Positions 40,241 through 50,132 of a DNA stretch of 64,000 nucleotides are shown here, in pieces. Every line of letters starts with the position of its first letter. Positions within the stretch are counted from its first letter, which is position 1. This stretch comes from Chromatiales bacterium (GTDB taxonomy: Bacteria; Pseudomonadota; Gammaproteobacteria; Steroidobacterales; GCA-2729495): contig NZCC01000030.1 of NCBI GenBank assembly GCA_002688175.1, forward strand, positions 27,979 to 91,978, given 5' to 3'. Under the pieces are notes generated by a model. The model searched no databases. It saw only the letters and a program-made list of their open reading frames with translations, and was not told the origin of the DNA. The position numbers were made by a program, and so were the translations under genes.

Positions 40241-41482
40241 ATGACCAAACGACGTGTCGTCGTAACAGGTTTAGGTGCCATTTCCCCAGTCGGAAATGAT
40301 GTGGCGACTGCCTGGAAGAATGTGGTTGAAGGTCGCAGCGGCATCGGTCCGATTAAGGATTTCGATGTAAGTGATTTCAGCACAACTTTCGCAGGTTGCA
40401 TCAAGGATTTTGATGCAACCGAATACATGCCGGCCAAGGACATTCGCAAAGTTGATCCATTCATTCATTATGGAATTGCAGCTGCCGAACAAGCCGTCAA
40501 GCAATCCGGAATATCAACAGAGTTTTACCCGGGTCCGCGGGTCGGCATTGCTATGGGTTCGGGAATTGGTGGCCTGAGCACCATCGAGCAGAACTATCAG
40601 AAGTATGCCGATTCGGGTTCTCCGCGTAAGATTTCACCATTTTTTGTCCCCGGCAGCATCATCAATATGATTTCCGGGCATATTTCGATTCGCCATGGTT
40701 TTCAGGGCCCGAATATCGCCCTGGTGACCGCGTGTACCAGCGCGACGCATAGCATCGGCATAGCGGCTCGTACGATTGCTTATGGCGATGCTGACGCAAT
40801 GCTGGCGGGTGGTGGTGAAGCACCTATTACAATCCTGGGTCTTGGCGGCTTTTGCTCAGCTCGTGCATTATCCAAACGTAACGATGATCCACAGGCGGCA
40901 AGTCGTCCATGGGATATTGATCGTGATGGATTCGTCCTCGGAGCCGGCGGCGCGTGCCTGGTACTGGAAGAGTATGAATCGGCGCAGAAACGTGGCGCCG
41001 AAATTCTTGCCGAAGTATCCGGATTTGGCATGAGTGGTGATGCCCACCATATTACCGCGCCCGCAGATGATGGTGCTGGTGCAGCACTGTGTGTGAGCTC
41101 AGCGGTGCAAGACTCAGGCCAGGATCTTGCTGACATCAGCTACATCAATGCGCACGGTACTTCGACACCACTTGGTGACATAGCTGAAACGTGCGCCATT
41201 AAATCCGTATTTGGTACTCATGCCAACCAGGTTGCAGTCAGTTCGACTAAATCCACCACGGGTCATTTGCTCGGTGCTGCCGGTGCCATAGAAGCTGTTT
41301 TCAGCGTTATGGCCATTATAGATCAGATAGTGCCGCCAACCATCAATCTTGATAACCCGGACCCACAGTGCGACCTGGATTACGTACCCGGGGAGGCACG
41401 CAACATGGCTGTCAAGTCGGTGTTGACTAACTCGTTTGGGTTTGGCGGTACTAATGGCAGCCTGATTTTCACCCGACTCTGA
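40241..41482 (+). CDS. fabF: 3-oxoacyl-ACP synthase II
   Basis: TKRRVVVTGLGAISPVGNDV, VTACTSATHSIGIAART, INAHGTSTPLGD, STKSTTGHLLGAAGAIEA. Confidence 0.98.
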   Translation: MTKRRVVVTGLGAISPVGNDVATAWKNVVEGRSGIGPIKDFDVSDFSTTFAGCIKDFDATEYMPAKDIRKVDPFIHYGIAAAEQAVKQSGISTEFYPGPRVGIAMGSGIGGLSTIEQNYQKYADSGSPRKISPFFVPGSIINMISGHISIRHGFQGPNIALVTACTSATHSIGIAARTIAYGDADAMLAGGGEAPITILGLGGFCSARALSKRNDDPQAASRPWDIDRDGFVLGAGGACLVLEEYESAQKRGAEILAEVSGFGMSGDAHHITAPADDGAGAALCVSSAVQDSGQDLADISYINAHGTSTPLGDIAETCAIKSVFGTHANQVAVSSTKSTTGHLLGAAGAIEAVFSVMAIIDQIVPPTINLDNPDPQCDLDYVPGEARNMAVKSVLTNSFGFGGTNGSLIFTRL

Positions 41483-41593
41483 ACAATTAAAGGTAGGCGC
41501 AGACACACATGTTGACCATGTTGTGTGAGTGGTTATAAGTGCTCCCACAGGTGAATCGCTGAGTGTGTCAGATCCCAATGGGGTGAGCCCCTG

Positions 41594-43006
41594 ATGAAAC
41601 CCACCAATCAATTCATGACCAGGACTGATATCGAGTGGCCGCAAAATCTTGCGGCACTGCATAGCCTTAATCCTTCCCGGTATCCATATCTGCTGGAAAG
41701 TGTTGCCGATGGTTCTGCACTTGGTCGCTATGACCTGTTGTTTGCTTACCCTCAGGAAACTTTGCGCCTTAATTCTGACTTTTCGTTGACCGGTCACGCT
41801 CCGGGTGATTCCACTGATTTCCTCGCGGCCTTCGACAACTGGTGGTCAGAAGAGTCGATACCCGTCATGCAAAACCATGCTCAACCGTTTACCGGCGGTT
41901 GGTTCATGCTGCTCGGTTATGAACTGGCGCAACAAATCGAACCAACACTCGAACTGCAAACCCGGCCAGATTGTCCCGTTGCAATTGCATCCCGCGTGCC
42001 GATTGCGATAATTCGTGATCACAGCGAACGGCAGGCTTGGATTGCTGCTGAAGCCGGTTATGATGTGCAGGTCCGACACATCATGCATGACCTTGATACG
42101 TTGTCCGTAACCCCTGTTCGCAGTTGCGATTCGCTTGAAAGTATCCTGCTTGGTGAGTTAATAGAGGAGAATTCGGATAATTTTATTGCTGCGATCAGGG
42201 CTGCCCAGCGGTATATCGTTGCCGGTGATATTTTTCAAGCCAACCTGTCTCGTCAATGGCGTGGCAATCTGCGCCCCGGTATTCAGCCGATTGATATTTA
42301 TGAGCGGTTACGAACTTCCAATCCGGCACCCTTTGCCGGTCTTGCAGTTTTTGATGACCTTGCTGTCATCAGTTCGTCTCCGGAACGTCTGTTGCGCATT
42401 GGCGATGATGTTGTTGAGACACGACCGATAGCCGGCACTCGCCCAAGGCTGTCGCCAGGTGGTGACGATATACCGAAACGTTCCGAGCTGCTGGATAATC
42501 CGAAGGAGCGTGCAGAACATGTCATGGTCATTGATCTCGAACGCAATGATCTCGGGCGTATCTGTCGCGCGGGAAGTGTCGAAGTCAATGAATTCATGGT
42601 TGTAGAGTCGTATTCACACGTTCACCACATCGTGTCGAACATCCAGGGGAAACTGGTAGAGGGCATGACACCGGGCACTGCAATCGCAGCAGTTTTCCCC
42701 GGCGGCAGCATCACTGGTTGCCCAAAGGTACGCTGTATGGAAATCATCGATGAACTGGAAGGGCGACCCCGGGGACTGTATACCGGTGCCATGGGTTATA
42801 TAAACCGTGACGGTAGTGGTGATTTGAGTATCCTGATTCGGTGTATCACGATGATCGGTAATGAGCTGTCGTTATTGACTGGTTGCGGTATCGTCACGGA
42901 TTCCGTGCCTGAGCAAGAACTCGCAGAGGCGCGGGCCAAGGCAAAAGGTCTAATATTTGCACTGACACAAACCGACCTGTCGTCGTGCGCTAATCAATAT
43001 GAATAA
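41594..43006 (+). CDS. pabB: Aminodeoxychorismate synthase component I
   Basis: GDIFQANLSRQWRG, SSPERLLRIGDDVVETRPIAGTRPR, FPGGSITGCPKVRCMEIIDELE. Confidence 0.96.
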   Translation: MKPTNQFMTRTDIEWPQNLAALHSLNPSRYPYLLESVADGSALGRYDLLFAYPQETLRLNSDFSLTGHAPGDSTDFLAAFDNWWSEESIPVMQNHAQPFTGGWFMLLGYELAQQIEPTLELQTRPDCPVAIASRVPIAIIRDHSERQAWIAAEAGYDVQVRHIMHDLDTLSVTPVRSCDSLESILLGELIEENSDNFIAAIRAAQRYIVAGDIFQANLSRQWRGNLRPGIQPIDIYERLRTSNPAPFAGLAVFDDLAVISSSPERLLRIGDDVVETRPIAGTRPRLSPGGDDIPKRSELLDNPKERAEHVMVIDLERNDLGRICRAGSVEVNEFMVVESYSHVHHIVSNIQGKLVEGMTPGTAIAAVFPGGSITGCPKVRCMEIIDELEGRPRGLYTGAMGYINRDGSGDLSILIRCITMIGNELSLLTGCGIVTDSVPEQELAEARAKAKGLIFALTQTDLSSCANQYE

Positions 43007-43835
43007 CTGGTTGATTGATGGTGTCGCTGGCGATCGCATCGCGGTTACTGACCGTGGGTTTACCTATGGTGATGGCTTATTTGAAACTATCGCAGTACGC
43101 GAAGGACAATTACGGTTTCTTGACTATCATCTGGATCGCTTGCTGAACGGTGCCGAGCAACTCAATATTTCGGCACCTGAACGAAATTTGTTTGTCGCGG
43201 AGGCCGGTGAACTCGCAAAAAATTCTGACTATGGGACGTTGAAAATTATTCTGACCCGTGGCACGGGACAAAGGGGCTATTCGCCGCCTGATCAGGCAAC
43301 CTCGTCGCGACTGCTCGGCTTGCTGCCTGGTGTAGCTCCGGCTCGAAAAAAGTATATTGACGGTATTGTTGTGCGGCATTGTTCAACATCAATAGGGCGT
43401 AGCCCGGCTACTGCTGGTCTGAAAACCCTTGGGCGGCTGGAGCAGGTACTTGCACGTGCCGAATGGAAGGGTGAAACGATCACCGAAGGCCTGATGAGCA
43501 CAGCAGATGGGTATGTTATATGCGGTACGATGTCCAACCTGTTTCTTGTCCGGCATGGTGCTCTTGTCACACCCAACCTGGCGACATGCGGCATCAACGG
43601 AGTTATGCGAAGAGTTATATTAGAAAGAGCCGAACGGATCGGATTGCAGTGGCGCGTCGAAGACGTGCTGCGCGAAAGCCTGACAGATGCTGATGAGCTG
43701 TTCGTGACCAATAGCCTGATCGGACTCTGGCCAGTATGTCGCATCGCAGACAGAGCTTACCCGGTGGGAGCGGTTACACGTAGTCTCATGGCTGAGTTGA
43801 CCGATATGGGTATCAGTGAGTGTGCAGGCCTGTGA
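42999..43835 (+). CDS. pabC: Aminodeoxychorismate lyase
   Basis: DRGFTYGDGLFETIAVREG, ILTRGTGQRGYSPP, PLP-fold class IV pattern; follows pabB. Confidence 0.96.
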   Translation: MNNWLIDGVAGDRIAVTDRGFTYGDGLFETIAVREGQLRFLDYHLDRLLNGAEQLNISAPERNLFVAEAGELAKNSDYGTLKIILTRGTGQRGYSPPDQATSSRLLGLLPGVAPARKKYIDGIVVRHCSTSIGRSPATAGLKTLGRLEQVLARAEWKGETITEGLMSTADGYVICGTMSNLFLVRHGALVTPNLATCGINGVMRRVILERAERIGLQWRVEDVLRESLTDADELFVTNSLIGLWPVCRIADRAYPVGAVTRSLMAELTDMGISECAGL

Positions 43836-44860
43836 AGCAAGGTCTTATCGGGGTTTTAATCGTTGCGCTTGCTTTAAGCAGTACCTACCTGTGGTTGCAG
43901 GATTACCTGGCCACGCCACTAAAAATAGCTCCGGATGGATACACCCTGATCATTGAACGCGGTAATTCTCTGCGGGGTGTTGCCAAACAACTGGCCAGAC
44001 ATGACGTACTTCAGTCACCTGCCATTTTTGCCGGTTATGGGCGAATCTCCGGCCTCGCAGGGCGCATCCAGGCCGGTGAATATGTACTTGAGACCGGCAC
44101 TACGCCGGGCTCGTTGCTGGACACGTTGGTTAAGGGCCGCGTCAAGTTGCACTCGATTACAATCATTGAAGGCTGGACAGTTGCAGAGCTTCTCGAGGCC
44201 CTGGCCAACCACCCGGCAATTTCTCATACCCTCGAACTGAACTCACTGGTCGATCTGAACAATATACTCGGCCTCGATTATCCACATCCCGAAGGATTGT
44301 TTTTCCCCGATACCTATCACTTTCCACGTGGTACGACAGATGTCGAACTGCTGCGCCAGTCACACGAATTATTGATCGAACGGCTAAACCTGGCCTGGTC
44401 CGGTCGCGAACCACACACCGTACTGGGAAACCCCTATGAGGGCCTGATTCTGGCCTCAATTGTCGAGCGGGAAACTGCCCTTAGTGCAGAAAGGTCGCAG
44501 GTTGCTGGTGTGTTCATCCGCCGGCTTGAGCAAGGCATGCGTCTGCAAACGGACCCGACCGTTATCTACGGTCTGGGCGAGTCTTTTGACGGCAACCTTA
44601 CGCATCACCACCTGAAAACGGATTCTCCTTACAACACCTATGTTCGCAGAGGGTTGCCGCCAACGCCGATCGCACTGCCCGGCGAGAGCGCACTCCAGGC
44701 TATGGCGCATCCTGCACCAGGGGGTGCACTGTATTTTGTGGCAACGGGTAATGGCGATGGCAGCCACTATTTCACTGCCACGCTAGAGGAGCACAACGCG
44801 GCAGTGGCGCGCTATCTGGCTATGTTGAAACAGCAACGGGGCCAAGGTACGTTACGCTGA
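43832..44860 (+). CDS. mltG: Endolytic murein transglycosylase
   Basis: LEGLFFPDTYHF-type motif (PEGLFFPDTYHFPRGT), ILASIVERETAL, LQTDPTVIYGLG, YNTYVRRGLPPTPIALPGESALQA. Confidence 0.96.
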   Translation: MKQGLIGVLIVALALSSTYLWLQDYLATPLKIAPDGYTLIIERGNSLRGVAKQLARHDVLQSPAIFAGYGRISGLAGRIQAGEYVLETGTTPGSLLDTLVKGRVKLHSITIIEGWTVAELLEALANHPAISHTLELNSLVDLNNILGLDYPHPEGLFFPDTYHFPRGTTDVELLRQSHELLIERLNLAWSGREPHTVLGNPYEGLILASIVERETALSAERSQVAGVFIRRLEQGMRLQTDPTVIYGLGESFDGNLTHHHLKTDSPYNTYVRRGLPPTPIALPGESALQAMAHPAPGGALYFVATGNGDGSHYFTATLEEHNAAVARYLAMLKQQRGQGTLR

Positions 44861-45486
44861 TGACTGCAACAAGGGGCAAGTTCATTACCGTTGAGGGTTC
44901 CGAGGGGGTCGGAAAATCGACCAACCTGCAATTTATCAGTGATTATTTACAGTCCTGCGGCAAGACTGTTGTCATGACCCGGGAACCCGGGGGGACGCCT
45001 GTCGCGGAGCAAATCCGCGCTGTGTTGCTGGAGTCTGCGCAGGGCAGCATGACCGATCATTGTGAACTGCTGCTGATGTTCGCTGCCCGCGCCGATCATC
45101 TGGAGCAAGTTATTCGACCTGCACTGGAACGTGGTGACTGGGTGCTTTGTGATCGCTTCATTGATGCTACCTATGCCTATCAGGGGGGTGGCAGGGGCAT
45201 GTCAGACCGCGATATTGCCGTACTTGAGGGATTCATCCTGCAGGGTCTTGAGCCTGATCTGACGATCCTGCTGGATGCAGCGCCGGAAATATCGGCAGCG
45301 CGACGCGATGCGCGTGGCATCTCGGACCGATTTGAAGTTGAAGAAGCAGCATTTTTTGCCCGGGTTCGAGAAAAATATCAGCAGCGTGCTGCTTGTTATC
45401 CGGCACGAATAGCGCTCATTGATGCATCAGGGTCACTCGAAGAGGTGCAGACAGCGCTTAGAACTATACTTACAGAAAAACTTTAA
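44860..45486 (+). CDS. tmk: Thymidylate kinase
   Basis: GKFITVEGSEGVGKSTN, TREPGGTPVAEQIR, DRFIDATYAYQGGGRG. Confidence 0.98.
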   Translation: MTATRGKFITVEGSEGVGKSTNLQFISDYLQSCGKTVVMTREPGGTPVAEQIRAVLLESAQGSMTDHCELLLMFAARADHLEQVIRPALERGDWVLCDRFIDATYAYQGGGRGMSDRDIAVLEGFILQGLEPDLTILLDAAPEISAARRDARGISDRFEVEEAAFFARVREKYQQRAACYPARIALIDASGSLEEVQTALRTILTEKL

Positions 45487-45521
45487 TAAACATTGATAAT
45501 AGATTGTTATATAACATTATA

Positions 45522-46493
45522 ATGAACCTTCCTTTATGGCTTAAAACAGAATCTGAGCGCCTGGCAGCGCTACTTGATCGCGGCCAGTTGCCGCATGCTG
45601 TGCTAATTCACGGACCGGTCGGGGTAGGGCGACGATTACTGGCGTTCTGGCTCATGGAACAGTTGCTTGAGCATACCGCCGGGAGCCCTGATCCAACCCG
45701 GCTGGGTGCAGGCCGCATTGACGAAGAGTTGTTGCCCGTGCACCCGGACTTCAGGTTGTTACAACCGTTGGAGGACAAGAAGACAATCTCGGTTGCACAG
45801 GTACGTGAATTGATCGAATTCCTGGCCCTGACGAGCCATCAAAGTGGCGCCAAGGTGGTAATCGTCGCTCCGGCCCAGGCCATGACGATATCGGCGGCCA
45901 ACTGCCTGCTGAAGACACTCGAGGAACCTGCAACCAACAGTTTTCTGATTCTGGTTGCCGATTCGCTGTCCCGCTTGCCGGCTACGATTGTGAGTCGTTG
46001 CCAGCGGGTTCGGGTAGCCCTGCCGGATCGTCAGGTTGCCGGTAAATGGTTGCATGGCTTAGAACCGGACGTGGACTGGCAAGCTGCGCTTGAACTAAGC
46101 GCCGGCGCTCCGTTGGCGGCGCTGGAGTGGCAGCAAATTGAGTTTCCCCAACTTGTTGCAAAAATGACCCAGGATCTCTCAGCACTGCAGCAGCGGACAA
46201 AAACCCCGGCGAATGTAGCGAAGCGTTGGGTTAAATATGACCCGGAGCCTTGCCTGCGCTGGCTATTCAACCAGTTGAGTGCAGAAATTCGCACCCAGAT
46301 TGCCCGCCATGAGCACAAACCGATAGCAAAACCTGAGGTTGACCGCTTGCAAAAATCTGGGGAAACGCTAAACATGGAGTCGTCCTTCACGGTTTTGCGC
46401 CAGATTGGCGAATTACGCCGGATTCAGGGTTCAGGGTTGAATTTTGAATTGCATCTGACCGATGTCCTGACCCGATGGTATGCAGGAGACTAG
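45522..46493 (+). CDS. holB: DNA polymerase III subunit delta'
   Basis: HAVLIHGPVGVGRRLLAFWL, ANCLLKTLEEPATNSFLILVADSLSRLPATIVSRCQR; ATG at 45522 preferred to the TTG at 45504. Confidence 0.95.
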   Translation: MNLPLWLKTESERLAALLDRGQLPHAVLIHGPVGVGRRLLAFWLMEQLLEHTAGSPDPTRLGAGRIDEELLPVHPDFRLLQPLEDKKTISVAQVRELIEFLALTSHQSGAKVVIVAPAQAMTISAANCLLKTLEEPATNSFLILVADSLSRLPATIVSRCQRVRVALPDRQVAGKWLHGLEPDVDWQAALELSAGAPLAALEWQQIEFPQLVAKMTQDLSALQQRTKTPANVAKRWVKYDPEPCLRWLFNQLSAEIRTQIARHEHKPIAKPEVDRLQKSGETLNMESSFTVLRQIGELRRIQGSGLNFELHLTDVLTRWYAGD

Positions 46494-46541
46494 TGTCGGA
46501 CACGTGAGCATGGTTATTACAGTTTTTTACGGCTTAACGGT

Positions 46542-46874
46542 ATGGCAAAACCAGGGTTACTGACCCTTACAATCAAGGATAAGCGTGCGTTATATCTCGC
46601 ATATATGCCTTTTGTGGTAAATGGCGGACTCTTTATTCCGACCGGTAGCAGCTATAGCCTCGGTGATGAGGTTTTCATGCTGCTCAACCTGGTGGGGGAG
46701 GAAGAAAAAATACCGGTTGCCGGTAAGGTGATCTGGTTGACTCCGAAGGGTGCCCAGGGCACGGCAGGCATTGGTGTGCAATTCAGCGATCAGGATGGCG
46801 GCACAACCCAGAAAAAAATAGAAAATTACCTGGCTGGAGCACTGGGCGGCGACAAACCAACCCATACGATGTAA
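46542..46874 (+). CDS. PilZ domain protein
   Basis: Short protein with NGGLFIPTGSSYSLGDEVFMLLNL...GKVIWLTPKGAQGTAGIGVQFSD; follows holB. Confidence 0.92.
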   Translation: MAKPGLLTLTIKDKRALYLAYMPFVVNGGLFIPTGSSYSLGDEVFMLLNLVGEEEKIPVAGKVIWLTPKGAQGTAGIGVQFSDQDGGTTQKKIENYLAGALGGDKPTHTM

Positions 46875-46889
46875 CAGGCAGGAACGATT

Positions 46890-46927
46890 AAACCGCGATT
46901 CGAATTTGTTCAGACGCGGGTTTTTTA
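46890..46927 (+). terminator. Probable Rho-independent terminator after pilZ
   Basis: AAACCGCG ... CGCGGGTTTTTT imperfect stem with T run. Confidence 0.55.
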
Positions 46928-47980
46928 CTAGACATCAGTCGGGTTGTTATTAAGCCCGCCACGCAAAACCCAGGTATCAAAACCACGTTCATTCAGGATA
47001 AACGTTCCGGCAGAACTTCGCCGTCCGGTATCGCAACACAGTACATACGTCTTCCCTGGATCCAGGGTATTCAGTTTCAGGCGGATAAAATAGAGTGGGA
47101 TGTTGATCGCACCGTCTTCATGAAATGCTTCAAACTCACTCGGCAAACGCACATCAAGCCAGTGGCCGCCACTGGCAACAATTTCCCTGGCTTCGTTGTA
47201 GTCAACCCAATCACTCATCGGTTCATTGAGCAAATTGTTGAAATCATCTTTGCCCAGACGCATGAGTGAGCCATCAGTGAGCATTGTCACGGTGGCGTTG
47301 CGAGTGGTTTCCGAGATTAATGCTTCTTCACCGAAGGTATCGCCTACCAGTAGTTCGGCAAGCTTAATGCCATCTTTGTTTAAGGGTGTTTCACGAGTTA
47401 CCGTGCAAGTCCCTTTTATGATGACATAAAAGAAATCACCGTCATCACCTTGCTTGATGACCGTATCCCCGGCATTGTAATTAACCTGCTGCATGCGCAT
47501 GAAGATTGCCTGAATATTGCCAGGTGGAATACGGTGGAAGGCTTTCGTCTGCAACAGATTGGTCATCCAGTCATTTGAACCGGAATCATCAGAATCCTGT
47601 AATTCGCTGACCTCATAATCGCCGGTCTGGTCCCAGGTCAACATGACATCTAAAAGGTCGGTATCTATTGAAATGAACTTTACAGGGGATTTGGCTATGG
47701 CCGTAAAGTGACGCGGTAACACGGGCACGAGCGGGGAGCGGGTCCCATTCGATCCTGCCTCAAGCATTTTGCTGGCACCGTTCCTGTCTGTAAGCTCAAG
47801 CTGACCGGCCAGCAAGTAGAAGGTTCGCTTTTCCCGGTCGCCTTCCTTGAACAATACCTGCCCGATCGCCAGATCGTTGATCTGCGTCTTCTTGGCAAGC
47901 GCAGTCAGGTTCTCATGCTTCAGCCCATCAAGCGGTGTGAAGCCCTTAAGGGTTTCAATTGTTGGAATTTGCTCGGTCAT
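46928..47980 (-). CDS. Cyclic-nucleotide-binding domain protein fused to C-terminal rhodanese domain
   Basis: Two cNMP-like beta-roll regions (GDTVIKQGDDGDFFYVIIKGTCTV...GDTFGEEALISETTRNATVTMLTDG) and rhodanese (WLDVRLPSEFEAFHEDGAINIPL...VLCCDTGRRS). Confidence 0.92.
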   Translation of the reverse strand: MTEQIPTIETLKGFTPLDGLKHENLTALAKKTQINDLAIGQVLFKEGDREKRTFYLLAGQLELTDRNGASKMLEAGSNGTRSPLVPVLPRHFTAIAKSPVKFISIDTDLLDVMLTWDQTGDYEVSELQDSDDSGSNDWMTNLLQTKAFHRIPPGNIQAIFMRMQQVNYNAGDTVIKQGDDGDFFYVIIKGTCTVTRETPLNKDGIKLAELLVGDTFGEEALISETTRNATVTMLTDGSLMRLGKDDFNNLLNEPMSDWVDYNEAREIVASGGHWLDVRLPSEFEAFHEDGAINIPLYFIRLKLNTLDPGKTYVLCCDTGRRSSAGTFILNERGFDTWVLRGGLNNNPTDV

Positions 47981-48065
47981 AAATAGGAAATGCTGTAGAT
48001 CAGTAAAGCTCCGGACGGCGTATTCTAACCGCAACCCATTGGTTGAGGAACCGATCGTGTCGCAT

Positions 48066-50132
48066 TTAGTCGCCTAAATTTGCCCAGGCTGACGATGGAG
48101 TGAATCGCTTGCCGAAACGCTCGGCAAGTCCGGTCAGGCTCGTGACCACATCGTCAATACCCCTCTGACTGGCATAATTTAGCGGGCCGCCCCGAAAAGG
48201 GGCGAACCCTGTGCCGAAGATTACTCCGCCATCAATGAGTTCCGGGTCGTCGACCACCTTATCCGCCAGGCACTGGGCTGCCTCGTTCACAAATGAGAGC
48301 ATCAGCCGTTCCTGAACGTCGCTGTTACCATTTGTAGTTGTAATCGTCGGTTTGACCGGCTTGTGCTCATGATATTGGTAGAAGCCATGACCGGTCTTCT
48401 GACCCAGACGTCCCTCATCGACAAGTTTTTTCAATTCAGGGGCTATAGGTCGCCCGACGATGGGCGACAATATTTCAGCAACGTGCAGGGCCACATCCAC
48501 GCCGACCGAATCGATGAGTTCAATAGGGCCCATCGGCATCCCAAAACTGACGGCTGCATGGTCTATTTCAGCCAACGGAACGCCTTCGGCAACCAGATCG
48601 AGAGCTTCAGCCATATACGGTGCAAGTATCCGGTTCACAAGAAAACCGGGGTGGCTGCGACAGGGGAGCGGTAATTTACCGATCTGGCGGGAAAAAGCCA
48701 GGCCGACCGAGAGCGCTTCCGCAGTACTTGATTCAGCCTGTACGACTTCGACGAGCGGCAGTTTGGCCACCGGGTTGAAGAAATGCAGCCCAATGAGTCT
48801 GCCCGGCTCGGCAAGGTTTGTCGCCAGTTGTTCCAGCGGTATGCTCGAAGTATTGGTTGCCAACACAGCACCAGGTTTCATCCGCGGTTCAAGTTGAGCA
48901 AATAACGCCTGTTTGACGTCACGGTCCTCAAATATAGCTTCAATAATAATGTCAGCTTGCGGCACGCCATCGCCGTCTACATCTGCCGTGAGGCGTTGGC
49001 GAGCAGCTATCTGGTTATCAGAATTCAGTCGTTTGGCAAATAATTTTTCGGCCCGTTTCAGTGCCGGTTCGATAAAACGCAGCTCACGATCCTGCAGTGT
49101 CACAAACAGGCCTTGCAGTGCGCACCATGCGGCAATGTCGCCGCCCATGATGCCGGCACCAACAACATGAATATGGGTCGCTTTGCAGCCTGCATTGGCG
49201 CCATCTGCAGATTGTTTCAAACGTTCCTGCAGAAAATAAACCCGCACCAGGTTGTGGGATGTATCAGTATCCATGAGTTTCGCGAATGACCGTGCTTCGG
49301 CGTCGAAGGCTGTTGCTGATGCTGTGCCATTCTGTTCCCAGAGATCAATCATTGCGTAGGGTGCCGGGTAATGTTCCGGACTTGCCCGGCGCGCAACACC
49401 TGCACGCATGCGTTTTGCCAGGATCGGCCTGATTAATTCTTGCTGCAAAATACGCTCAAGCAGGCTGCGGCGCCGTCGCGGTGCCCGGCGTCGAGCCATC
49501 ATTGCAGCTGTTTCCTGCAACCTGCTGCGTGCGACAACCTTGTCGACCAGTCCGATCTTGCGTGCCTTACGTGGGGTTATGGGATTACCGGCCAGCATGA
49601 GCGGCAGAGCCTGGCTTACGCCGGCAAGGCGCACGGCACGAACCGTACCCCCAAATCCCGGGTGCAGGCCAAGTTGTACCTCCGGCAAACCCAGCGTGCG
49701 CTTGTCTTCATCGGCAACAACACGTGCATCGCAGGCCATAGCGAGTTCGAGGCCGCCGCCAAGTGCATAGCCGTCAATCATCGCAACTGATGTGCAGGGA
49801 AGTGACACAAACCGGTCCAGCAGGTCATGAGTGCGACGTAACAACTTGTAGACATCCCCCTGGCGAGCAATTGCCGGGAATTCATTTATATCTGCACCGG
49901 AAATAAAACCATTGGGTTTCAGCGAATGAATGACCAGACCCGCCGGGGGATTTGCAGCCAGCATATCGATAATGCTTTCAAATTCGGTCAGTACTTCGCT
50001 GGACAGTACATTTGCGGATGCACCCTGTTTATCGAGACCGAGCCAGATAACTCGGTCCGGTGAATACTCAACTCGCCAGTGAATAAACCGGGGCAGATTT
50101 TTTTGTAATACAAAACTTAACGGTACCGTCAT
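48066..50132 (-). CDS. 3-hydroxyacyl-CoA dehydrogenase / enoyl-CoA hydratase (FadJ/FadB-like alpha subunit)
   Basis: Crotonase half (IDGYALGGGLELAMACDARV, GLPEVQLGLHPGFGGT) and HAD half (VVGAGIMGGDIAAWCALQG, NTSSIPLEQLA, GLHFFNPVAKLPLVEVV). Confidence 0.96.
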   Translation of the reverse strand: MTVPLSFVLQKNLPRFIHWRVEYSPDRVIWLGLDKQGASANVLSSEVLTEFESIIDMLAANPPAGLVIHSLKPNGFISGADINEFPAIARQGDVYKLLRRTHDLLDRFVSLPCTSVAMIDGYALGGGLELAMACDARVVADEDKRTLGLPEVQLGLHPGFGGTVRAVRLAGVSQALPLMLAGNPITPRKARKIGLVDKVVARSRLQETAAMMARRRAPRRRRSLLERILQQELIRPILAKRMRAGVARRASPEHYPAPYAMIDLWEQNGTASATAFDAEARSFAKLMDTDTSHNLVRVYFLQERLKQSADGANAGCKATHIHVVGAGIMGGDIAAWCALQGLFVTLQDRELRFIEPALKRAEKLFAKRLNSDNQIAARQRLTADVDGDGVPQADIIIEAIFEDRDVKQALFAQLEPRMKPGAVLATNTSSIPLEQLATNLAEPGRLIGLHFFNPVAKLPLVEVVQAESSTAEALSVGLAFSRQIGKLPLPCRSHPGFLVNRILAPYMAEALDLVAEGVPLAEIDHAAVSFGMPMGPIELIDSVGVDVALHVAEILSPIVGRPIAPELKKLVDEGRLGQKTGHGFYQYHEHKPVKPTITTTNGNSDVQERLMLSFVNEAAQCLADKVVDDPELIDGGVIFGTGFAPFRGGPLNYASQRGIDDVVTSLTGLAERFGKRFTPSSAWANLGD

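Noticed and set aside
41114-41797. 227-aa minus-strand ORF across the fabF end and pabB start
   Set aside because: Antisense to two strongly supported genes.
49408-49790. Plus-strand ORFs 49408-49770 and 49440-49790
   Set aside because: Arg/Ser/Pro-rich antisense translations within the FadJ-like gene.
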